A stretch of DNA of 39,720 bases from Oligoflexia bacterium. Its GTDB lineage: Bacteria; Bdellovibrionota; UBA1018; CAIMNF01. Made by a program: the position numbers and the translations under genes. Positions 24,884 to 31,662 of the stretch are shown piece by piece. A model generated the notes under the pieces. The model was given only the letters and a program-made list of their open reading frames with translations, made no database searches and had not been told where the DNA came from. The stretch lies in contig CAIMWN010000080.1 of the NCBI GenBank assembly GCA_903845155.1, positions 1-39,720 of the forward strand, given 5' to 3'. The stretch's first letter is position 1. Each line of letters opens with the position of its first letter.

Positions 24884-27478
24884 ATGAAGTATGAAGATCG
24901 CTATTATGCCGGAAGGACGCTGGCTGAGCATTTAACAAAATTTAAATCGGATGACTCCATAGTGTTAGCATTGCCCAGAGGTGGGGTACCAGTTGCGTAC
25001 GAAGTGGCAAAGTCACTTGGAGTTCCACTTGATCTGTTGCTGGTGAGAAAGATCGGCGCACCCCATCAGAAGGAACTTGCCATTGGAGCAATCGCGGAAG
25101 ATGGAACGATATGGCGCAATGATATAATCTGTGATTCCCTTCATGTTCCCCAGGGGTATTTTGATGATGTAGTTCAGAATGAAAAGAAAAACATTCAATA
25201 CCAATCTGAAGCTCTACGCAGTGAAGCACCGGCTTTGAATTATGAAGGCAAAACAGTGATTGTTGTAGATGATGGAATTGCTACCGGCTCGACCATGCTT
25301 GCTGCAGTGATGTTGCTCAAAAAACGGAAAGTCAAAAAGATCGTGGTGTCCGCACCGGTTTGTTCGAGCGAAGCGGCACTCTTGTTACGTCAGCATGCAG
25401 ATGAAGTGATTTGCGATTATGAAACCGACGATTTTCAGGCGGTCGGTCGTTACTATTGGGATTTTGATCAGGTGGAAAATGAAGAGGTAAAGCGATTGCT
25501 CCGACTTTACCAAGTTCCCGCCAGTGGAACGAGCGAGGAAGTACAAATTCCGATTGATCTTCAACAGTCTCTCAAGGCAATTTGGTCGGTTCCGCGACCA
25601 GCAAGGGCGGTTGTTATTTTTGTTCATGGGAGTGGTAGCAGTAGGCTGAGTCCACGAAATCAAAAAGTTGCTTTGGGCTTGAATCAAGCGGGGTATTCCA
25701 CGTTGCTGTTTGATCTTCTTACAGACGAAGAAACCGCGAATCGAAAAAATGTTTTTGATATTGAACTACTGAGTAAACGCTTAAAGATCGCGACCCAATG
25801 GGTGCAAGATCATTTGGGTGAAGATAATCTACCTCTCTTTTATTTTGGCGCAAGCACGGGAGCAGCGGCTGCACTCACGGTAGCAGCGCAAAAGCCTTAC
25901 GAACTTTGTGGAGTGATCAGCCGTGGGGGGCGTCCGGATTTAGCAAGTCATGCATTTGCTAGTGTTAAAGTACCTGTTTTGTTGTTGGTAGGGTGCCTTG
26001 ATCATGAAGTGATTAAGCTTAATCAACAATCCATGGAGCACTTGGAGCAATGCGAGCTTCAGGTAATTAAAGGTGCAGGGCATGTCTTCGAAGAGCCGGG
26101 AACGCTAGAGCAAGTACAAGAACGCACCATTGAGTGGATAGGTGAGATTATTGCTAGACGTGAATTAACTCGTGCAAACAAGCGCATCACTTATATGCAA
26201 GCCCTTCATCAATTTGCCGAGCCGCTCACAGCTGAGAACATGACCAGGTTAATCGTGAATGCCGTCAAGGATAAAAAAGTGGTGATGTTGGGTGAGGCTA
26301 CTCATGGTACCGAGGAGTTCTATGAACTCAGAAAAAAGATATCGCTTGAGCTCATCAAAAATCATGGATTTAGTTTTGTATCGGTTGAAGGTGATTGGCC
26401 GGAGGCAACCTTGCTCAATGAATACATTCATGCCGATAGCTCAGGAAATGTAAAACAGGTCCTGTCACAATTTAGTCGCTGGCCCACTTGGATGTGGTCG
26501 AATCGGCAAATTGCAGATCTGGCCGAGGAGTTGCACCTATTGAATAAAAACTCAGTAAACGTAGACTATTATGGACTTGATCTCTACTCACTTTATGCGT
26601 CGATGGATGCTGCAATTGGATTTGTGAAGGAATTTTACCCGGAGATTGCAGAAAAGTTTGTCGAGGCCTATTCGTGTTTTGCTCCTTTCAAAGCAAATGA
26701 AATTCAGTACACGCGGTCCCTGCTGCAAAATGCGCACGGTTGTACGGATGAGGTTGCTCAAAATCTATCAGAACTATTAAAGATTAGATTAAACTACGGA
26801 CCCGCTAGAGCGCGCCGTCTGTTTACTGCTCAGCAAAATGCGAGAGTAGTGAAAAACGCTGAACAATATTATCGCGCAATGTTGGAGGGCTCTGAGCAAT
26901 CTTGGAATGTCCGAGACCGCCATATGCTTGAAACTTTAGAAATTTTATTAGACCACCACGGTGCGAACGCGAAGGCAATTGTTTGGGCACACAATACTCA
27001 TATTGGAGATTATCGTGCAACGGATATGCTTAAAGAAGGTTATGTGAACATTGGGGGACTGGCGCGTGAGCAATTCGGCGCAGAACAAGTCGCGCTCGTA
27101 GGATTTGGGACTTATGAAGGTACCGTGACTGCCAGTTCAAAATGGGGTGGTAAGGAAACTATTTTTGATTTGGCGCCAGCCCAAGCCAATTCCATTGATC
27201 ATTATCTTCATGAAATCGCCGCTGAGAAAAAAACAGATGGATTGGTTTTGTCGTGGATTGGAAAAGTCGTTCCTCAGGAGATGAGGAAAATTACTTACCA
27301 GCGTGCGGTTGGAGTTGTCTATCAGCCAAAACACGAGGGACGCGCCCGGGACGTTCCTACTAATCTTGCCCTTCGTTATGATGCTTATATTTTTGTAAAC
27401 CGTACTCATGCGCTTCAATCCCTTAAAAGACCGGCGCAGTCTCAACAATATCCCGATTTATGGCCAAGTGCCTTGTAG
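24884..27478 (+). CDS. phosphoribosyltransferase / alpha-beta hydrolase / erythromycin-esterase triple fusion
   Basis: 864 residues in three parts. Residues 1-215 are a type I phosphoribosyltransferase domain: LALPRGGVPVAYEVA and the PRPP loop VIVVDDGIATGST (126-138). Residues 225-425 are a dienelactone hydrolase-like domain with FVHGSGSS, nucleophile Ser324 in GASTG, Asp373 and His400. Residues 435-855 are an erythromycin-esterase-like domain: GEATHG (470-475), FVSVEGDWPEA, DYYGLDLYS, VWAHNTHIGD and RYDAYIFVNRTHAL. Mycobacterium tuberculosis has two-part versions (Rv0571c, PRT-hydrolase; Rv2030c, PRT-esterase) in its dormancy regulon. Macrolide cleavage is not implied. AAAGGAT precedes the ATG. 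Confidence 0.88.
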   Translation: MKYEDRYYAGRTLAEHLTKFKSDDSIVLALPRGGVPVAYEVAKSLGVPLDLLLVRKIGAPHQKELAIGAIAEDGTIWRNDIICDSLHVPQGYFDDVVQNEKKNIQYQSEALRSEAPALNYEGKTVIVVDDGIATGSTMLAAVMLLKKRKVKKIVVSAPVCSSEAALLLRQHADEVICDYETDDFQAVGRYYWDFDQVENEEVKRLLRLYQVPASGTSEEVQIPIDLQQSLKAIWSVPRPARAVVIFVHGSGSSRLSPRNQKVALGLNQAGYSTLLFDLLTDEETANRKNVFDIELLSKRLKIATQWVQDHLGEDNLPLFYFGASTGAAAALTVAAQKPYELCGVISRGGRPDLASHAFASVKVPVLLLVGCLDHEVIKLNQQSMEHLEQCELQVIKGAGHVFEEPGTLEQVQERTIEWIGEIIARRELTRANKRITYMQALHQFAEPLTAENMTRLIVNAVKDKKVVMLGEATHGTEEFYELRKKISLELIKNHGFSFVSVEGDWPEATLLNEYIHADSSGNVKQVLSQFSRWPTWMWSNRQIADLAEELHLLNKNSVNVDYYGLDLYSLYASMDAAIGFVKEFYPEIAEKFVEAYSCFAPFKANEIQYTRSLLQNAHGCTDEVAQNLSELLKIRLNYGPARARRLFTAQQNARVVKNAEQYYRAMLEGSEQSWNVRDRHMLETLEILLDHHGANAKAIVWAHNTHIGDYRATDMLKEGYVNIGGLAREQFGAEQVALVGFGTYEGTVTASSKWGGKETIFDLAPAQANSIDHYLHEIAAEKKTDGLVLSWIGKVVPQEMRKITYQRAVGVVYQPKHEGRARDVPTNLALRYDAYIFVNRTHALQSLKRPAQSQQYPDLWPSAL

Positions 27479-27484
27479 GTATTT

Positions 27485-27810
27485 ATGAAATTACATCAAA
27501 CTTTTCATCCATCATCACACCAAAAATTAAAACCGATGCACATTTTATTTCTGGCAATCGCTTTCTTTCTTCTCCTTCTTTTTGCTGGAATTGTGGTTAC
27601 TCAGAGCGCGAGTTGAGATGCAGTAAGTTGTTTGGTGCTGGAGCATGTTACGACGCAACTGCATGGGCAGGAATCAATCTCCGCCCAAATACTGCAAGCA
27701 TTTCTCCGCAAGTTCGGGAGACAGCCATGGCGATGGTTGACGGCATTCAAAAAAATACGACCGCTTGCAAGGCAATTCAGGAAATGAAATTGCTCCATGT
27801 TTGGAATTAA
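27485..27810 (+). pseudogene. small membrane/secreted protein split by an apparent frameshift
   Basis: ATG 27485 has AGGT at good spacing and opens a 43-codon frame with a strong hydrophobic segment (HILFLAIAFFLLLLFAGIVV), ending at TGA 27614-27616. The adjacent frame is open from further upstream to 27810. It encodes a plausible soluble part with several Cys (GAGACYDATAWAGINLRP, then a helix and TTACKAIQEM). A one-base shift between about 27580 and 27613 joins anchor and soluble part; a T5 run at 27579-27583 is a candidate spot. It could be a real mutation, a sequence error, or two unrelated small ORFs. Confidence 0.35.
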
Positions 27811-27846
27811 AAAACGCGCGACTTGCCGGCAGCAAATCGCGCGTTT
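27809..27846 (-). terminator. Rho-independent terminator of the heme-barrel/cytochrome operon
   Basis: Arms AAACGCGCGA (27812-27821) and TCGCGCGTTT (27837-27846) pair perfectly around a 15-base loop. On the minus strand the stem is followed by six T. It may also act for the plus-strand small ORF ending at 27810. Confidence 0.85.
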
Positions 27847-27869
27847 CACTTTAATTAATTAATCGCAAA

Positions 27870-28223
27870 TTACTTTTTAGCTTTGAACGATTGAACGTAA
27901 TAGGTCAGCGCCCAACGATCAGCTTCAGGCAGGGTTTTGAACCCGGTCATACTGGTTCCATCGAGTCCTTTGGTGATGCTTGCAAAAATATCAGCATCCT
28001 TTTCGCCCTTCTTAAACGCGTCTTTCGTAAAGTTCCTGGGCTTCGGACTCATGTATTTCCCTGCAGGTCCCATTCCGTCACCCTTATCACCGTGGCAGGT
28101 CAAGCAATTTACTGCATAAACCGCTTTCCCTTTAGCAACTGTTTCGGGTGTGTTCTTCGGTGCATCGGCAGCCAAAGAAAATTGGGACAAAGACAAGGTC
28201 ATCATTACAATCAAATACTTCAT
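27870..28223 (-). CDS. periplasmic class I cytochrome c
   Basis: 117 residues. A signal peptide (1-18, ending LAA) is followed by one c-heme site, VNCLTCHGDKG (Cys40, Cys43, His44). Met92 in GTSMTGF is the probable sixth ligand, and WALTYYVQSF is the C-terminal helix. This is a compact single-heme electron carrier of the periplasm. AGGAG precedes the ATG. It starts 28 bases after the heme-barrel gene, so it is the last gene of a three-gene set and a likely electron partner of the barrels. A strong terminator follows. Confidence 0.9.
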   Translation of the reverse strand: MKYLIVMMTLSLSQFSLAADAPKNTPETVAKGKAVYAVNCLTCHGDKGDGMGPAGKYMSPKPRNFTKDAFKKGEKDADIFASITKGLDGTSMTGFKTLPEADRWALTYYVQSFKAKK

Positions 28224-28251
28224 TCTATTCTCCTTCGTTATATTACATTAT

Positions 28252-29556
28252 TTAAAACAAAAAACGCCATTCCGCTCTGAAATCTCTGGTGACACCTGCG
28301 ACCACATTGGAACTGGTAAGGTCTGAACCCGTTTGGTTAAAGGGGAAAATAAACTGATTATTTTCAAACGGAAGACTCGCTTGAACTGAGCCCCCCATCG
28401 CCTGAGCTCTTGCATCCGAAGTGGTATTGAACGAGTAGTAATCCAACCGACCAGACAAGGTAAGATGTGGAGTTGCATAGTAATTTACCCCCGCAAATCC
28501 ACCGCGACTTTGAAAGGTACCTGACGGGCTCGCGGTAGTGGTTACAAATTGGTTGGTCATGAGTCCACCCCCCATTAATACATCGACTACGCTTGGTACG
28601 GCAAAGTAGGTGAGGTACACGCGTTCTGCATTGTAACTGTCTGCCCATAGAAAGGTTTGAGTTGGATCTTTCAAGCTCATGTAGCCGTCGTAGTAAGCAA
28701 GAGTGATGGCGCCAATATCACCTACGAATTGATCTAACTGTATTTTGTAATCCTTAGAAATTCCGTTAGTTCGATTCGTTAAGGCCGGTGTAAGTGCAGT
28801 GTTTCCGCTAGAGTCAACTCCTGAGAAACCATTGTAAACGCCGAGAGTAAGATGCGAAGAATAATAGTTATACCCAAACTCTAAACCTAGCTCCGGTGTT
28901 CCCATTGCACCGAATGGGGTCGCCAAAGTATCTTGATTATAATAAGGAGCAAGACGTTCCATCAGTGGCGTGTTTGCATCGTCGAGCCATTGATCGGATG
29001 CCCCAAAGCCTTCCGCCGCCATAATTCCGCCGCGAAAGTTGAAAAATTTATCAGCCGTTCCATTTGCATAACGGATATCAGCTTGACTTAAGTCTACACT
29101 GCCTCCTCCAGTAGTTCCTGGGGTTGCATCAATCTCAGACCATACTCCGAAATTGCCCAGAAATGCGCCTACGAGAGGCCAAAGTTCAACTTCAGGAACA
29201 TTAATTTGATTTGCAGTAATCGTGGCGGCGCTGTGGCCTGGGCTCGTTGTAGCAACAAACTCGTAGCTCGTGCTCACGCCCACGGCCATGTGTTCTTGGA
29301 AGGTCAATGATTTTGCATCGTTCTCTTTATTTCCGATATTATCAGGAAGGCGGAATCCGGCCCGACGGTAGAGGTACCCATATTGAGTAAGATGGGGAGC
29401 ACTTCCATTTTGATGGCACATGTTGCACGAAACCTTCTCCCTTAAGGCAAATGCTGGAATAGCATTTGCATCTTGAGTGAAGCTCACTATTTGAAATAGA
29501 AGGCTCAGTGCTAATGTGAATAAACTAAAAATCCATTTTTTATTTTTATTTTGCAT
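28252..29556 (-). CDS. heme-porin fusion, Cyc2-like outer-membrane cytochrome (candidate)
   Basis: 434 residues from ATG 29556 (an in-frame GTG at 29571 is possible). A signal peptide ends at ANA (32). One c-heme site follows, SCNMCHQN (Cys44, Cys47, His48), set in PAFALREKVSCNMCH and then PHLTQYGYLYRRAGF. This closely resembles the N-terminus of Cyc2 iron oxidases (PxFAR..., CxxCH, PxLxxxGxxFKxxGY). The remaining 380 residues alternate polar and hydrophobic with many Tyr/Asn/Gly and end in FRAEWRFLF, as for an outer-membrane barrel with a terminal Phe. No Shine-Dalgarno; TATTCT lies six bases before the ATG. Role in electron transfer is inferred. Confidence 0.7.
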   Translation of the reverse strand: MQNKNKKWIFSLFTLALSLLFQIVSFTQDANAIPAFALREKVSCNMCHQNGSAPHLTQYGYLYRRAGFRLPDNIGNKENDAKSLTFQEHMAVGVSTSYEFVATTSPGHSAATITANQINVPEVELWPLVGAFLGNFGVWSEIDATPGTTGGGSVDLSQADIRYANGTADKFFNFRGGIMAAEGFGASDQWLDDANTPLMERLAPYYNQDTLATPFGAMGTPELGLEFGYNYYSSHLTLGVYNGFSGVDSSGNTALTPALTNRTNGISKDYKIQLDQFVGDIGAITLAYYDGYMSLKDPTQTFLWADSYNAERVYLTYFAVPSVVDVLMGGGLMTNQFVTTTASPSGTFQSRGGFAGVNYYATPHLTLSGRLDYYSFNTTSDARAQAMGGSVQASLPFENNQFIFPFNQTGSDLTSSNVVAGVTRDFRAEWRFLF

Positions 29557-29562
29557 GAACCA

Positions 29563-29568
29563 AGAATA
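29563..29568 (-). promoter_or_regulatory. -10 element before the heme-barrel gene
   Basis: Minus-strand TATTCT exactly six bases before the ATG at 29556. No good -35 at 16-18 bases; TTGCTG lies 20 bases upstream. Confidence 0.3.
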
Positions 29569-29601
29569 CACCCGCAGTTCTACTTCCGCAGCAAATTTGT
29601 G

Positions 29602-29667
29602 CTGTTTTAAAGGCTAAAACAGAAGAGATTAAATTGCCCTCTCAGGGGACAAAATGCCACAATTTAA
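29602..29667. repeat. two inverted repeats between the heme-barrel genes
   Basis: CTGTTTTA (29602-29609) and TAAAACAG (29615-29622) form a perfect 8-bp stem with a 5-base loop. TTAAATTG (29629-29636) and CAATTTAA (29660-29667) enclose CCC-TCTCA-GGG. Neither is followed by a T-run on the minus strand. A TTGACA (29700-29695, minus) lies just upstream, so these may be regulator sites. Confidence 0.4.
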
Positions 29668-29702
29668 ACTAAAGAATTAGAAATATAATGACGGTGTCAA
29701 AA

Positions 29703-30899
29703 TTAAATCCACAAACGAAGCATCATCAGAATGTCGTCTTCTGCGGCGAGAGCGTTGGTGCTCGCAATTTCAGACCTTCCCACGCTCGCTTTTTCAACCC
29801 GTGCATTCAAGATAACATTACTGTTGATGAAAACTTCAAACCCTAATCCATGTCGAGAAAACCCGTCCCCTTGAAAGGCTTGATCAAATAGTAAATAGTC
29901 ATATTTGTAGATGAGCGACCAGCGGGAATTCAAGTCGTACTTGGCTTGAAAATAATATCCCAATGAGCGGCTAGATGAGGTGGCATCTTGATAGGCACTA
30001 TCAGCTGCGGGCACAAAGAAAGAACCTAAAGAGGGATTATTCTTTGAGCTGATCCAATTTTTTGCAGTGACTACTTCGCCGCTCAGGGATCCGTTGATTT
30101 TATTTTTAGTAAGTCGATCGAGAGACAGCACGGTATAGGCAGAAAATGCAAAAGGTTCTGCTTGATTAACCGCGTGCTGGAAGTTCTGACTGACACCGAT
30201 GATTCCTGGGAAAAAAGCCGGCGTCCATCTCAAGTTAAATACATCGGCCCAAATAATATCCTGATTATTAAATCCCGCACCACCCTGGAGGTTGTTGACG
30301 AGTGCAAAATCATAATGCAAAGTTTGGATCGGTTCACCAGATACCGCAAGCCCAGTGTTGAATGTGTTTAATGAAGAGTTGGTAAGCATGCGAGTATAAG
30401 TTCGATGTTCGTCAGTGAGTAATCCGAATGGTGAATTGAATCGACCAATGAGAATATGACTCGCCAGGCGATTTTCATCAGCGCCTACTTTCCAGTGAAT
30501 GTAAGCTTCGCGAGCTCCGGAACTCAGCGGTGAAAAATTATAAGTCCCTACCACATGCATTTCAGATCCGTCTTCATCTTCAGTGATGGGCACATTCGCC
30601 GTTGCTGCTGCTTCCATGATGACCATGCCGCTTGAACTTTGGACTGGAGTTTTTGGCACAAATAAAAGTGATCTGAAATCACCGTAATAAATGTCAGAGC
30701 CGTTAGTTTTAGGTGTGCCTAAATTTCTGGCACCAAACATTTTCCCGTAAATGGTGCGAGGACCGCCACCCCAAGGACTGGAATGACAGCTTGAGCAGCT
30801 TGCCTGGGTTTTTGCAGCATATTCAGGTCTAGCTTGAGCGGTATTGGTCATGACTGTCGAAGCAATGCTGAGAAGAGAAGTGAGAATCATTGTTTTCAT
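29703..30899 (-). CDS. second heme-porin fusion protein (candidate outer-membrane cytochrome)
   Basis: 398 residues from ATG 30899; the upstream TTG is rejected because a clean signal peptide (1-23, ending AQA) starts here. One c-heme site follows, ASCSSCHSSPWGGGP (Cys35, Cys38, His39), then IYGKMFGARNLG. The rest has barrel-like alternating strands (HVVGTYNFSPLSSGAREAYIHWKV, SLIYKYDYLLFD) and ends in MMLRLWI. The architecture is that of its neighbour, but the region around the heme is less Cyc2-like, so it may be a paralogue with a different partner. It is divergent from the secreted protein at 31099. Confidence 0.65.
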   Translation of the reverse strand: MKTMILTSLLSIASTVMTNTAQARPEYAAKTQASCSSCHSSPWGGGPRTIYGKMFGARNLGTPKTNGSDIYYGDFRSLLFVPKTPVQSSSGMVIMEAAATANVPITEDEDGSEMHVVGTYNFSPLSSGAREAYIHWKVGADENRLASHILIGRFNSPFGLLTDEHRTYTRMLTNSSLNTFNTGLAVSGEPIQTLHYDFALVNNLQGGAGFNNQDIIWADVFNLRWTPAFFPGIIGVSQNFQHAVNQAEPFAFSAYTVLSLDRLTKNKINGSLSGEVVTAKNWISSKNNPSLGSFFVPAADSAYQDATSSSRSLGYYFQAKYDLNSRWSLIYKYDYLLFDQAFQGDGFSRHGLGFEVFINSNVILNARVEKASVGRSEIASTNALAAEDDILMMLRLWI

Positions 30900-31098
30900 A
30901 ATACGAAAAGCAGTAACATCGACATATTGATAGAACAAGTGTGAAATCAAGACCTTATTGATGAATTATGCGCCGCACGAAGGACAAAATGACTCGCAGA
31001 GAGTTGGATGGGATCGAAAAAGACACGGAAGTGTCATTACGGTGGCAGATCTGCTCAGCTTTTTAATGAATTACACCGATGAGCTGAATAGGATATCC

Positions 31099-31662
31099 AT
31101 GAGCACTTTCAAAAATATGATCTTGTTTTGTTTATTAGTGAGTGTGCAAGTAGCGCCCGCGTACGCTCAAGAACGAGGAGAAATAAATCCTGTCGTACTG
31201 AACACCGTCACCACTGTGGATCCAAAGTTGCTCGATATTGATGCCCGCTACCTTTGTGTTTTTGAATACGGCGGAACCTTTAGGCGTGTCTCGGAAGAAA
31301 AACGCAACTCTATTGTCAATCAGCGACCCAATGGAAAACTTTTTTTAGATGATCATCCTAAGCCTGAATTTGATGAAGGTTGGATTAAGGTCTATCTAGT
31401 AAAAAAGAAGGATTACCAATTGCCCGGTTATCGTTTTGATCCTCCCCGTTCTTTTTTTGCAGTAGTAAAAGGTCGAATGGATGGGACTAAAGCGGGCGAA
31501 AGAATGCAGCCGTCGTTTAGTTCGGTTGAAGATATGTTGGCAGAGAAAAGTTCAAAAAGTACCATTCGCCGCTGTAATGAACTTGCGGCTGAACATTGGT
31601 TAAAAGCGCGGCATGTCGCAAAGAAAAAGCGCAAAATCTGCCCTACAGATACCAGGGAATAG
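31099..31662 (+). CDS. secreted protein of unknown function
   Basis: 187 residues from ATG 31099, which has AGGAT upstream and begins a clear signal peptide (MSTFKNMILFCLLVSVQVAP, cleavage after YAQ). The 47 codons upstream in frame look non-coding. The mature part is mixed charged with a basic C-terminus (KARHVAKKKRKICP). PKLLDIDARYLCVFEYGGTFRRV and the DHPKPEFDEGWIKVYLVKK segment are the most structured parts. No family is recognised. The 3' end overlaps the convergent transporter gene by 20 bases. Confidence 0.55.
   Translation: MSTFKNMILFCLLVSVQVAPAYAQERGEINPVVLNTVTTVDPKLLDIDARYLCVFEYGGTFRRVSEEKRNSIVNQRPNGKLFLDDHPKPEFDEGWIKVYLVKKKDYQLPGYRFDPPRSFFAVVKGRMDGTKAGERMQPSFSSVEDMLAEKSSKSTIRRCNELAAEHWLKARHVAKKKRKICPTDTRE

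Noticed and set aside
26150-27478. Macrolide resistance gene
   Set aside because: The erythromycin-esterase-like part is the C-terminal third of a housekeeping-type fusion; homologues of this layout are not known resistance genes.
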